A DNA stretch of 64,000 nt from Arthrobacter sp. KBS0702 (GCF_005937985.2 NZ_CP042172.1:3100001-3164000), one strand, 5' to 3'. Positions 7,759 through 16,751 are shown, numbered from the stretch's first letter. Numbers and translations are program-made. Notes: a model not told the origin generated them from the letters alone.

Positions 7759-8781
7759 GTGACCGAGGCCCAGATAACCACCCGGAAGCCGGAGGAGGGC
7801 GCCACGCCCATCCGGCTCACAGGCTTTGCCCACGGCGGAGGATGCGCCTGCAAAATTCCCCCGGGCGAACTCGAGGACGCCGTCCGCGGCCTGATCGGGC
7901 ACCCCGGGCCGGAGGTGCTCGTCGGGCTGGACAGCGGCGACGACGCCTCCGCCGTCCTGGTCCGCGAGGATCTGGCGGTGCTGACCACGGCCGATTTCTT
8001 CACTCCCGTGGTCGATGACGCGTACGACTGGGGCCGCATCGCCGCGGCCAACGCCCTGTCAGACATCTACGCCATGGGCGGCCGGCCCGTGACGGCCATC
8101 AACCTGCTCGGCTGGCCGCGTGGCGTGCTGCCGATGGAACTCATGACAGAGGTGCTCCGCGGCGGCCTGAGCGTCGCCGCGGAGGCGGGCTGCCCGGTGT
8201 TGGGCGGCCACTCCATCGACGATCCGGAGCCTAAATACGGCATGGCCGTCACCGGCGTCGCCCACCCGGATCGGTTGCTGCGCAACGACGCCGCCGAGCC
8301 CGGACTGCCCATCACGCTGACCAAGCCCATAGGCGTCGGGTTGCTCAACAACCGCCACAAGCAGACCGGCGAGGTCTTCGCCGAGGCGGTAGAAACGATG
8401 GCGCGGCTCAACCGCGACGCCTCCGACGCCGCCGTCGCCGCCGGGGTCAAGGCGGCCACCGACGTCACCGGCTTCGGCTTGCTGGGACACCTCTACAAGA
8501 TGGTCCGCGCCTCCGGGATCGGCGCCGTCATTGACCTGCAGTCCGTCCCCCTGGTGGACGGCGCCCGGGCGGCGCTCCGCGACGGATTCGTCTCCGGCGG
8601 CACCAAGCGCAACCTCGATTGGGTGCGCGCCCACCTCGACGCCGACGCCGGGATCACGGAGGATGACCTGCTGCTGCTGGCGGACGCGCAAACCTCCGGC
8701 GGCCTGCTCGTGGTGGGCGAGGTGCCCGGCTACCCGGTGATCGGCCATACGACGGCGGGGCAGGGCATCCGGATCCGCTAG
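7759..8781 (+). CDS. selD: Selenide, water dikinase SelD (cysteine form)
   Basis: SelD makes selenophosphate from selenide and ATP, the selenium donor for SelA. At 340 residues it is full length. The glycine-rich catalytic loop HGGGCACKIPP places C29 and K32 where E. coli SelD has Cys17 and Lys20, so this is the Cys rather than the Sec variant. Downstream are metal- and ATP-binding motifs such as GLDSGDDASAV and ATDVTGFGLLGH. The GTG start gives the family N-terminus; upstream in-frame sequence overlaps the tRNA gene. It diverges from tRNA-Sec/selAB and converges on the formate dehydrogenase operon. Confidence 0.97.
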   Translation: MTEAQITTRKPEEGATPIRLTGFAHGGGCACKIPPGELEDAVRGLIGHPGPEVLVGLDSGDDASAVLVREDLAVLTTADFFTPVVDDAYDWGRIAAANALSDIYAMGGRPVTAINLLGWPRGVLPMELMTEVLRGGLSVAAEAGCPVLGGHSIDDPEPKYGMAVTGVAHPDRLLRNDAAEPGLPITLTKPIGVGLLNNRHKQTGEVFAEAVETMARLNRDASDAAVAAGVKAATDVTGFGLLGHLYKMVRASGIGAVIDLQSVPLVDGARAALRDGFVSGGTKRNLDWVRAHLDADAGITEDDLLLLADAQTSGGLLVVGEVPGYPVIGHTTAGQGIRIR

Positions 8782-8795
8782 ACCCGGCGCGCCGA

Positions 8796-8826
8796 CGGCC
8801 CGAGCAGTGCTGACTGCTCCGGGCCG
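8796..8826. terminator. Bidirectional hairpin between selD and the formate dehydrogenase operon
   Basis: CGGCCCG-AGCAGT pairs with ACTGCT-C-CGGGCCG around a 4-nt loop, with a single bulged C. It fills the 50-bp gap between two converging genes and would stop both transcripts. No long T tract follows, as is usual at this GC content. Confidence 0.7.
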
Positions 8827-8831
8827 GCGCG

Positions 8832-9923
8832 TCAGCTGCCGGTGGTGATGGCATCGCCGGTGACGCCGGCGGCGCGCCGCGCCGCCAGGCGCCGCTTCTG
8901 CGGTTCGATCGTGTAGCGGGGATCCTTGGCCGAGGCGAGCCCGGCCTCGAACACGCCGAAACGGGTAAGTGCCGAGCCTGCCAGCAGCGCCAGTCCCGAC
9001 GCCGCCGCGACCGCCCGGTTCCGGCCTCCGAGCAGGGTGCCCAGTCCGCCGGCCAGGACAAGCCGCTCGCTCCACTTCAGCAGGCTGCCTGCCTTGCCTT
9101 GGTGCAGGGGCTCCGCGGCCACCGGGTCCATCCGCCGTTCCATGATCTTCATTGCCACCACGTCCCCGACCACGCCGAGCAGCGCGAGGTTCCGAGCGGG
9201 TCCGGCTTCGCGGACCGGGGTTGTCACCATCGCGAGCCCTGCGGAGGCCAGGCTGGCGGAGCTGACGAATACGAACGGCAGTTCCCCGTGCATCTCGTTC
9301 CAGGTCGGCGTCGCGGTGTCGCCCAGCAGGACGGCCGTGTAGGCCGCCAGCGGTCCCGCGAAGACGGCGGCTTCGAGGCCGGCCGGGCCTTCTACGGCGC
9401 GGAGCACGCCCCGCAGCGGTCCCAGCGGCAGCCGTTCGCCGCTCATCCGGTCGATCTCCGCGACGGCGGCCACGGCGGCTCCCGCGCTAAACGCGCTCAG
9501 GATCCAAGAGCCGACGCTCATCGGCGAGGTCACCTTGAAGGTGCGCAGCATGTTCAGGAAGCGCTCCGGGCGTCCGAGGTCCTTGATCAGGGCGGCGGCG
9601 CCGAGGCCGACGGCGCCCAAGGCGCCGAGCCGGGCATTCCGCCGCAGCAGCGGCCGTCCGCTCAGCTGGCTGCCGGCTGCCAGCAGGGCGGAACCGCCGG
9701 CGACACCGCCGAGGAAGAGGTAGATGGCGACGTCGTCGCCCCAGGGGGCCGGCTTGACCACCGGACGGCCGTAGTACGAGGTGAATTCAGGTTCCGGCAC
9801 CATGGGCATTTCCCGGGAGCCGTCACCGTTTTCCCTGCGCCGGCCGGTGCCGCGTTTGCCGCCCTCCCGCCGGCGTCGGGCAGGCTCGGTGGGCCGGAAG
9901 CTGTCGAATTCCGAGAGCGTCAC
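8832..9923 (-). CDS. nrfD: NrfD/PsrC-type membrane subunit of formate dehydrogenase
   Basis: A 363-residue integral membrane protein of the NrfD/polysulfide reductase family. These subunits anchor molybdo-iron-sulfur complexes and pass electrons to quinone without heme. After a basic, hydrophilic N-terminus of ~50 residues, about eight hydrophobic segments follow. GDDVAIYLFLGGVAGGSALL marks the first helix; the KDLGRPERFLNML loop is conserved in the family. It starts with GTG overlapping the beta-subunit stop by 4 nt (GTGA), so the two are coupled. It takes the place of the cytochrome b gamma subunit of FdnI-type enzymes. Confidence 0.9.
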   Translation of the reverse strand: MTLSEFDSFRPTEPARRRREGGKRGTGRRRENGDGSREMPMVPEPEFTSYYGRPVVKPAPWGDDVAIYLFLGGVAGGSALLAAGSQLSGRPLLRRNARLGALGAVGLGAAALIKDLGRPERFLNMLRTFKVTSPMSVGSWILSAFSAGAAVAAVAEIDRMSGERLPLGPLRGVLRAVEGPAGLEAAVFAGPLAAYTAVLLGDTATPTWNEMHGELPFVFVSSASLASAGLAMVTTPVREAGPARNLALLGVVGDVVAMKIMERRMDPVAAEPLHQGKAGSLLKWSERLVLAGGLGTLLGGRNRAVAAASGLALLAGSALTRFGVFEAGLASAKDPRYTIEPQKRRLAARRAAGVTGDAITTGS

Positions 9924-10924
9924 TCGCGTCCTCCCAGGAACGCCACCGCGGCGGCGACGGCCATGCCGGCTACCGCCATGCCGGCCCGCCGGTACATCTT
10001 CGGCAGGTCCGCCGTGGGCACCCGCGGGTCCGGCGGGAGGCCGTAGACCTCGGGTTCATCCAGCAGCAGGAAGACCGAACCGGTTCCGCCGACGCCATCG
10101 TTCTCGTTCGCGCCGTACAGCCGGGCCTCGGTCATGCCCTGGGCGTGCAGGGTGGCGACCCGTTCCTTGGCGGTCTCCACCATGTCCTCGTGGTCGCCGA
10201 ACTTGATGGACGTCGTCGGGCAGGCCTTGGCGCACGCGGGTGTCTCGTCGGCCACCAACCGGTCGTAACACAGGGTGCACTTCTGGGCGACGCCCGCGTT
10301 GGGGACGTCGGCATGCTTGGCGTGCTGTTCCTCCCTGCTGGCGGCAACCTTCACGGTGCCGTTGCTGCGGCGCTCGATCACGCCGAACGGACACCCGGCC
10401 ACGCAGGTTCCGCAGCCGTTGCAGACGTCGTCCTGGACCACGACGGTGCCGAACTCGGTGCGGAACAACGCTCCGGTGGGGCAGACGTCGAGGCATCCGG
10501 CGTGCGTGCAGTGCTTGCAGACGTCAGAGGACATCAGCCAGCGGAAGTCCGGCGTGTCCGGCGGGGTGGTATCGGCGTCCGCGAGGTCCGCCACGCTGGG
10601 TGGGGCCGGCGGACCGATGCGCGGCATGCCAAGGCTGACCAGGGCACGGCCTGATTCCCGGGCCTCGGCAATGCGCTCCTGGCCCTGTTCGATGAAGGCG
10701 ACATGCCGCCAGGTGCTGGCACCCAGCGACCCGGTGTTGTCATAGGAGGACCCGAGCAGTTCGAGGTTTCCGTCCTGCGGGTTGTGGTTCCACTCCTTGC
10801 AGGCAACTTCGCAGGCCTTGCAGCCGATGCAAATCGATGTGTCGGTGAAGAACCCCTTGCGCGGATGGTTGTGCTCCCAGTGGGCATCGGCGGTGGGGTC
10901 TGTCGGTCCGGTCAGCTGGCCCAT
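9920..10924 (-). CDS. fdhB: Formate dehydrogenase beta subunit, 4 x [4Fe-4S] ferredoxin type
   Basis: This 334-residue electron-transfer subunit carries four cysteine clusters: CIGCKACEVACKEWN (C32, C35, C38, C42), CKHCTHAGCLDVCP, CNGCGTCVAGCPFG, and CTLC plus CAKACPTTS. It shuttles electrons from the alpha subunit to the membrane subunit. The C-terminal ~20 residues (MAVAGMAVAAAVAFLGG) form a hydrophobic helix that could anchor it. The ATG at 10924 has GGAGG 6 nt upstream. The alpha gene lies 88 bp upstream across a stem-loop; the NrfD gene overlaps its stop. Confidence 0.95.
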   Translation of the reverse strand: MGQLTGPTDPTADAHWEHNHPRKGFFTDTSICIGCKACEVACKEWNHNPQDGNLELLGSSYDNTGSLGASTWRHVAFIEQGQERIAEARESGRALVSLGMPRIGPPAPPSVADLADADTTPPDTPDFRWLMSSDVCKHCTHAGCLDVCPTGALFRTEFGTVVVQDDVCNGCGTCVAGCPFGVIERRSNGTVKVAASREEQHAKHADVPNAGVAQKCTLCYDRLVADETPACAKACPTTSIKFGDHEDMVETAKERVATLHAQGMTEARLYGANENDGVGGTGSVFLLLDEPEVYGLPPDPRVPTADLPKMYRRAGMAVAGMAVAAAVAFLGGRE

Positions 10925-10948
10925 TCGGTCCTCCAACGTCGGGTCGGT

Positions 10949-10981
10949 GTCCGGACGGCGGCGATGTGCCGCCACCCGGAC
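10949..10981 (-). promoter_or_regulatory. Intercistronic stem-loop between fdhA and fdhB
   Basis: GTCCGG and GGCGGC pair with GCCGCC and CCGGAC around GATGT, with a 2-nt internal loop on each side. It lies in the 88-bp gap between alpha and beta genes and could stabilise or partly terminate the mRNA, setting subunit ratios; that role is inferred. Confidence 0.5.
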
Positions 10982-11012
10982 CGGGCAAGATGTGCTGCGT
11001 TCGGGGCGGGGA

Positions 11013-14000
11013 TCACGGCGTCTGCCCGCCCGGGTGTTCGCCCTCGGCGGCCGGATGGGTCACCGTGCTGTTACTGGTCTGCACCGTGAGCCCTGCCCGC
11101 GCCTGGTACTCGGCGACGAGCGCCAGCAGCTCCGGTCCCCGCGGCCTGCGCCCGGGGCGGATGTCGCAGGAGGCCACCTTCGATTCCTGGATCTGGACGT
11201 TGGGGTCGAGGGTAACGCCCAGCAGGTCGTTGGCAGCGTCGCCACTGACGACGGCGCTGCTCCCGACGCCCCAGTGATAGGGCAGCCCGATCTGGTGCAC
11301 GGTGTGGTCTCCGACGGTCAGCGGCGTCATCCGCTCCGTGACCAGCACCTTCGCCTCGATGGCCGAGCGCGCCGAGATGATGGTGGCCCAGCCGTACGGC
11401 TCCAGCCCGCGCTCGGCGGCCAGTTCGGGCGAGACCTCGCAGAACATCTCCGGCTGCAGCTCGGAGAGGTACGGCAGCCAGCGGCTCATGCCACCGGCCG
11501 TGTGGTGCTCGGTGAGCCGGTACGTGGTGAACACGAACGGGTAGACGTCAGCGCCAGGGTCGCCGGCGCTGGGCGCGCTGAGGTTGTCCTTCCGGGGGTA
11601 CTTCAGGCGTGCCGGGCTCTGCTGCTGCGGGTACAGCCCGTTGGCCACTGGCGACTCCTGCGCCTCGTAGTGGGTCGGGAGCGGACCGTCCACGAGTCCC
11701 TTCGGCGCGAACAGCCAGCCCTTGCCGTCGGACTGCATGATGAACGGATCGTCTCCGCTGAGCGCGGCCGGACCGCCCACCGAGGGGTCGGGTTTGCTGC
11801 CGGGGGCGAGGGTCGGCGGGAAGTCCGGGACGTCGTCGCCGACCCACTTGCCCTGCTCCTCGTCCCACCAGATGTATTTCTTGCGTTCGCTCCACGGCTT
11901 GCCGTCCGGGTCGGCGGAGGCCCGGTTGTACAGGATCCGCCGGTTGGCCGGCCACGCCCAGCCCCACTCGGGGGCCGCGGGGCCCTGCTCCTGGCCCGGC
12001 TTTCGGTTGGCGGCGTGATTGATCCCCTCGGCGTAGACGCCGGTGTAGATCCAGCAACCCGCCGTCGTGGAGCCGTCGGCGCGGAGTTCGGTGTAGGCGG
12101 AGAGTGGCTTGCCCGCGTCGGGGCCGGTCAGGTGACGGCCGTTGATTTCGGCAAGCACCGACTCGGGGTCCGGATCGCCGTGGTCGTCAGTGGGGTAGTC
12201 CCACGTCAGGTCCAGCAGCGGCCGGTCCCGTTCGTCCTGGGAACCGGCAAGCCTCTGCCGGATCCGGTGCCCCAGTTCGTAGAAAAACTGGAGTTCGCTC
12301 TGGCACTCGCCCGGCGGTGCCACCGCCTGGTGTCGCCACTGCAGCAGCCGCTGGGTCTGGGTAAAGGACCCGGCCTTCTCCACGTGCGTTGCCGCCGGCA
12401 GGAAGAAGACCTCGGTCTCAATGTCCTCGGTGCGGAGCTCCCCGGATTCGATTTCCGGGCCGTCCTTCCACCAGGTCGCCGACTCGATCATGTTCAGGTC
12501 GCGGACCACCAGCCACTTCAGGTGGGACATGCCGAGGCGTTGCATCCGGCCGTGGGCCGAGCCGACCGCCGGGTTCTGGCCGAGCAGGAAGTAGCCTTCC
12601 ACCTCGTCCCGGAGCATGCTCATGACGGTCTCGTAGGTCCCGTGCGCACCGGTCAGGCGGGGCAGGTAGTCGTACGCCCAGTCGTTGTCCGCCGTCGCCG
12701 CGTCACCCCACCAGGCCTTGAGCAGGCTGATGGTGTATGCGTCGGCGTCGGCCCAGAATCCCTTCTGGTTTTTCGAGGCGTTCGCCTCGAGGTACTCCTC
12801 CAGGGTGTCGTGCCGCCCGGCGCTGGGCATCGGCAGGTAGCCGGGCAGCAGGTTGAACAGCGTGGGAATGTCGGTGGAGCCCTGGATGCTGGCATGGCCG
12901 CGCAGGGCCATGATTCCGCCGCCGGGGCGTCCCACGTTCCCCAGCAGCAACTGGAGGATGGCGGCGGCGCGGATGAACTGCGCTCCCAGGGAGTGCTGGG
13001 TCCAGCCCACGGCATAGGCGAAGCAAGTGGTCCGGTCGCGGCCGGAGTTCTCCGTGATTGTCTTCGCCAGGTAGGCAAAGTCCGCTTCGCTGATGCCGCA
13101 CATGTCGCGCACCATCTCAGGGGTGTAGCGGGCGTAGTGCCGCTTCACGATCTGGAAGACGGTCCGGGGATTCTGGAGCGTGTCGTCCCGCAGCACCTCG
13201 GCGTGCTCGAGCGGCGGGCCGCCGCTGCCGAAGGTATCACCGGAGGCCCGGGCGCCGGCCTCTGCGCCGTGCTCAGGACCGGCCGGTTCGCCGATGGAGC
13301 CGTCCTCGGCCTCCTCGTAGGCCCAGGACGAGTTGTCGTAGGCGCCCTTCTCCGGATCGAACCCGGAGAACAGGCCGCCCAGGTCCTCGGCGTCGCGGTA
13401 ATCCTCATGGACCAGCGTGGCCGCGTTGGTGTACGCGCTCACGTACTCCTTGAACCACAGGTCATTGGCGATGACGTAGTTGATGAGGGCACCTAGGAGC
13501 ACGACGTCGGAACCGGCCCGGATCGGCAGGTGCTTGTCAGCGACCGCCGAGGTGCGCGTGAACCGGGGGTCGATGTGGATGACCTTGGCCCCGCGTGCCT
13601 TCGCCTCCGCCACCCACTGGAATCCGACCGGATGGCACTCGGCCATGTTGGATCCCTGAATGATGATGCAGTCGGCGTTGGCCATGTCCTGCAGTGATTG
13701 CGTTGCACCACCGCGTCCAAACGAGGCTCCCAAACTGGGAACCGTGGCGGAGTGTCATATACGGGCTTGGTTCTCCGTCTGTACCGCCCCGGCGGCGGTG
13801 AAGAGCTTCTTGATCAGGTAGTTCTCTTCGTTGTCCAGGGTGGCGCCGCCGAGGGAGGCGATGCCCATGGTGCGCCGCAGCAGGCGACCTTCGTCATCTT
13901 CCTGCTGCCAGGTCCTGCGCCGGCTTTCGATGAACCGGTCGGCGATCATGTCGACGGCGGTGGAAAGGTCCAGCCTTTGCCATTCCTTGGCGCGCGGGGC

Positions 14001-14321
14001 ACGGTACAGGACCTTGGTCTGCCGGCCCGGAGAGTTAACCAGCTGTTCGCTGGCGGAGCCCTTGGGGCATAGCCGGCCGCGCGAAATGGGCGAATCGGGG
14101 TCGCCCTCGATCTGGACAACCTTCTCGTCCTTGACGTAGACGCGCTGTCCGCAGCCGACCGCGCAGTAAGGGCAGACGCTCTGCACGACGCGGTCCGCAG
14201 TGGCGGTGCGCGGCGCGATCGCCTGGGTCCGGGGCGAGGTAACGGACGGCCCGCGGCCCAGCAGGTCGCCCGTGCTCAGCTGCCGGATAACCGGCCATTG
14301 AAGGAAACTTCGCGGTGCCAT
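11013..14321 (-). CDS. fdhA: Selenocysteine-containing formate dehydrogenase alpha subunit (in-frame TGA = Sec189)
   Basis: Read through the TGA at 13755-13757, this is one 1102-residue molybdopterin/tungstopterin formate dehydrogenase. It oxidises formate to CO2. The N-terminal [4Fe-4S] cluster is C50-x2-C53-x3-C57-x27-C85. The family active-site segment reads ENQARI-Sec-HSATV, followed by GASFGRGGATQS, and then the molybdopterin-binding domains and a C-terminal dinucleotide-binding domain. ATG 14321 (MAPRSFLQ) is preferred; a TTG at 14339 is possible, and neither has a clear ribosome binding site. There is no twin-arginine signal, so the complex may face the cytoplasm. Ordinary gene callers would split it into a 188-residue and a ~900-residue fragment. 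Confidence 0.95.
13725..13743 (-). promoter_or_regulatory. Bacterial SECIS-like hairpin
   Basis: Directly after the recoded TGA on the coding strand, GGTTCCC pairs with GGGAGCC (seven pairs, one G-U) around the loop AGTTT. The stem begins 11 nt and the loop 18 nt downstream of the TGA. That fits the spacing expected for bacterial SECIS elements, and the second loop base is G. It would be the site SelB recognises. Confidence 0.8.
13755..13757 (-). other. Recoded in-frame TGA (selenocysteine codon)
   Basis: The codon order on the minus strand is CAA GCC CGT ATA TGA CAC TCC GCC (Q A R I Sec H S A). The flanks on both sides are contiguous formate dehydrogenase in one frame, so the TGA replaces the active-site Sec/Cys codon. 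All machinery to decode it lies within 10 kb. Confidence 0.95.
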
Positions 14322-14411
14322 TTCAGGAGCATATCCCAATCCAGGAACGAGTGACAGGACAGTCTTTCGGCATATCCGCCCGCGTTCCTACGTGTTTTCA
14401 AGGTCAGTCCC

Positions 14412-14445
14412 GCTGCCGGTCGGCCCCGGGGGACCGACCGGCAGC
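14412..14445 (-). terminator. Terminator of the zinc alcohol dehydrogenase gene
   Basis: A perfect 12-bp inverted repeat (GCTGCCGGTCGG / CCGACCGGCAGC) with a 10-nt loop lies 5 bp beyond the dehydrogenase stop. It separates that gene from the formate dehydrogenase operon. Confidence 0.8.
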
Positions 14446-14450
14446 AGCAC

Positions 14451-15626
14451 CTACGGCTTCAGGACGACCTTGATGCAGCCATCCTGCTTCTTCTGGAACT
14501 TCTCGTACATCGCGGGGGCCTCGTCCAGGCTGGCCTGGTGGGTCACGAGGTCCATGGCGCCCAGCGGGTCGGCGTCGGCTTCGACCAGCGGCAGCAGGTC
14601 ATCGGTCCAGCGTCGCACATTGCACTGGCCCATCCGCAGCTGGATCTGCTTGTCGAACATGTGCATCAGGGGCATCGGGGTCGCGGTGCCGCCGTAGACT
14701 CCGCTCAGCGAGACGGTGCCGCCCCGGCGGACCGCATCAAGCGCCGTGTGCAGGGCGGACACCCGGTCCACTCCGACGGTCTCGAAGGCCTTCTGGGCCA
14801 GCTTGTCCGGCAACAGCCCGGCCGCGTGCTGGGCGAAGGCAGCCACGGGCGAATCATGGGCCTCCATCCCGACCGCGTCCACCACCGAGTCGGCGCCGCG
14901 GCCCTGGGTCATCGAGCGCAGCTCATCGGCCACGCCCTTGGAGAAGTCGAGGGTTTCGACGCCGTGCCGTTCCGCCATCGCCCGGCGCTCCGGCACCGGG
15001 TCCACGCCGATGACGCGCAGGCCGAAGTGTTTGCCGATCCGCGAGGCGAACTGTCCCACGGGTCCCAGGCCCAGCACCGCGAGGGTGCCGCCGTCGGGCA
15101 CGTCCGCGTACTTCACGCCTTGCCAGGCCGTGGGCAGGATGTCCGAGAGGAAGAGGTAGCGCTCGTCCGGGAGGTCGGCGCCCACCTTAATGGGGCCGTA
15201 GTCGGCGTGCGGAACCCGCAGGTATTCGGCCTGGCCGCCCGGCACGGAGCCGTACAGCTCGGAGAAGCCGAAGAGTGCGGCGCCGGAGCCCTTCTCCTTG
15301 ACCTGGGTCGTTTCGCACTGGGACTGCAGGCCCTGGCGGCACATGAAGCAGTGGCCGCAGGAAATGTTGAACGGGATGACCACGCGGTCTCCCTTGGCCA
15401 GGTTGGTGACGGCGCTGCCTACCTCCACGACGACGCCCATTGGCTCGTGGCCGACGATGTCGCCCTTGTGCATATAGGGGCCGAGGGTTTCGTAAAGGTG
15501 CAGGTCCGAGCCGCAGATTGCCGTCGAGGTGATGCGCACGATCGCGTCGGTGGGTTCCTTAATCACCGGATCCGGGACTTCTTCCACGCTTACGGACCGT
15601 TTGCCCTGCCAAGTAAGTGCCTTCAT
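14451..15626 (-). CDS. Zinc-dependent alcohol dehydrogenase (formaldehyde-dehydrogenase-like)
   Basis: A 391-residue medium-chain dehydrogenase. Catalytic zinc ligands are C38 (AICGSD), H60 and E61 (GHEP); the structural zinc site is C90, C93, C96 and C104. The nucleotide-binding motif VLGLGPVGQFA follows. The loop pattern resembles the FdhA-type, glutathione-independent subgroup, so aldehyde or alcohol oxidation is likely, though the substrate is unproven. It is followed by its own terminator. Its position next to formate dehydrogenase invites a C1-oxidation link (formaldehyde to formate to CO2), which is only an inference because the two are separate transcripts. Confidence 0.88.
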   Translation of the reverse strand: MKALTWQGKRSVSVEEVPDPVIKEPTDAIVRITSTAICGSDLHLYETLGPYMHKGDIVGHEPMGVVVEVGSAVTNLAKGDRVVIPFNISCGHCFMCRQGLQSQCETTQVKEKGSGAALFGFSELYGSVPGGQAEYLRVPHADYGPIKVGADLPDERYLFLSDILPTAWQGVKYADVPDGGTLAVLGLGPVGQFASRIGKHFGLRVIGVDPVPERRAMAERHGVETLDFSKGVADELRSMTQGRGADSVVDAVGMEAHDSPVAAFAQHAAGLLPDKLAQKAFETVGVDRVSALHTALDAVRRGGTVSLSGVYGGTATPMPLMHMFDKQIQLRMGQCNVRRWTDDLLPLVEADADPLGAMDLVTHQASLDEAPAMYEKFQKKQDGCIKVVLKP

Positions 15627-15707
15627 GTGCTTGCCTTTCGGTCGCGGTCTGAGGGGAACAGCGGGGGGAGGATCGGGCGCGGGGGCCGGCGGTGCGGGCC
15701 GGGGTCG

Positions 15708-16424
15708 TCAGTTGCCGCGAACGCGCGCGGCCAGCCTGCCGATGGCACTGCCGGCCAGGTTGTCCAGCAGCGCCCGCGGGCTCTCGTAGACGTCCACGGC
15801 GCCCGCTTCGCGGAGCTCGGCTTCGCTGGTGCCGCCGCAGGTGAGTCCGATGGCCGGGATGCCCAAGGCGCCGGCAGCGTAGATGTCCCAAACGGCGTCG
15901 CCCACGTAGACCGCATTCTCGGCGGCCACACCCACGGCCTCAAGCGCAGCGGCGAGGATGTCCGGCGCGGGCTTGCTTTCCTTCGCGTCGGCGGAGCTGG
16001 TGGCGGCGTGGATGTAGGCGTCGGCGTCGATGGTGGCGCGGAGAATCTCCAAGTCGCGGTCTCGTGCCGAGGACGCGAGGGCGACGGCGAGGCCGGTGTC
16101 GAAGCATTGCGCCAGCAGGTCCCGGGCGCCGTCGAGCCGTCGGAGCGACGGCCAGAAGGTGGAGAACACGGCGGCATGGGAGGTCATGATGTCGGCGTCG
16201 CCGTCGGGATCGCGGTCTTCCGGCAGCAGGTGGTCAAGGATTCTGTCGCCGCCCATTCCCACCGAGCGGTGGATGCTTGCCATCGGGACGTCATAGCCGG
16301 CCTGCCGGAACGCCTGCCACCACGCGAGGGTGTGGATGTAGGAGGAGTCGACCAGCGTCCCGTCGACGTCGAAGAGGACCGCCCCCGGGTGCTTGGCGGT
16401 GCGGGCAGCGTCAGTGGTGGGCAC
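15708..16424 (-). CDS. HAD-superfamily hydrolase (phosphoglycolate phosphatase-like)
   Basis: A 238-residue HAD phosphatase. Motif I is FDVDGTLVDSS with nucleophile D19 and acid/base D21. A helical cap with WWQAFRQAGYDV follows, then the KESKPAPD motif III segment and VYVGDAVWDIYAA as motif IV. This is the PGP/beta-phosphoglucomutase-like subgroup with a C1 cap. It starts with GTG inside the last 14 bp of the DUF1508 gene, implying co-translation. The substrate is unknown. Confidence 0.85.
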   Translation of the reverse strand: MPTTDAARTAKHPGAVLFDVDGTLVDSSYIHTLAWWQAFRQAGYDVPMASIHRSVGMGGDRILDHLLPEDRDPDGDADIMTSHAAVFSTFWPSLRRLDGARDLLAQCFDTGLAVALASSARDRDLEILRATIDADAYIHAATSSADAKESKPAPDILAAALEAVGVAAENAVYVGDAVWDIYAAGALGIPAIGLTCGGTSEAELREAGAVDVYESPRALLDNLAGSAIGRLAARVRGN

Positions 16425-16713
16425 GGGTGCGCTTCGTGGCCGCCAGGGTGCCTCCCGAGAGCGAGGAGCCGCGGCCTGTGCCGCCGCCGGTCCGCCGCTT
16501 CGCCAGGGACGCCATCACAGCGGACTGGCTGTCGCCGCTGCGGTCCCTGATCAGGCCGGTTCCGGCGATCTCCCGGGCCTGGGCGATGCCCGCCACGGCT
16601 GCCCGCTTCGTGGGGAACGTGACGGAGACGGCCATCAGGTCGCCCGCAGCGTCCATCATCCGAATCCGGTAACCGCCGTCGGGCGCATCCACGAGCTCGA
16701 AATATCCAGCCAT
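16411..16713 (-). CDS. DUF1508 (YegP/UPF0339-like) protein
   Basis: A 100-residue protein whose N-terminal half is one DUF1508 unit: a YFELVDAPDGGYRIRMMDAAGD-like strand pair followed by FPTKRAAVAGIAQAREIAG. The basic, serine/glycine-rich C-terminus is probably disordered. ATG 16713 is chosen because GGAG lies 7 nt upstream. Family members are small stress-associated proteins of unknown function. The motif at 16752-16768 lies about 40 bp upstream and is shared with two other stress-type genes in the window. Confidence 0.75.
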   Translation of the reverse strand: MAGYFELVDAPDGGYRIRMMDAAGDLMAVSVTFPTKRAAVAGIAQAREIAGTGLIRDRSGDSQSAVMASLAKRRTGGGTGRGSSLSGGTLAATKRTRAHH

Positions 16714-16751
16714 TGCATACTCCTTCAATCCTGCACCCCGTGCGGGGATAT

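Noticed and set aside
7759..8781. SelD as a second selenoprotein
   Set aside because: Its catalytic position is a cysteine codon (C29); no in-frame TGA is present.
10782..13496. A 904-codon open frame antisense to the formate dehydrogenase gene
   Set aside because: It mirrors codon bias of the GC-rich gene on the other strand, has no family motif or ribosome binding site, and ends where the real gene's composition changes.
13755..14321. Frameshifted or nonsense pseudogene of formate dehydrogenase
   Set aside because: The frame is unbroken except for one TGA at the known Sec position, with a hairpin after it and a full Sec machinery next door.
14538..16550. A 670-codon plus-strand frame opposite the alcohol dehydrogenase and HAD genes
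   Set aside because: Same GC-driven artefact; it spans two genes and their terminator-flanked gap.
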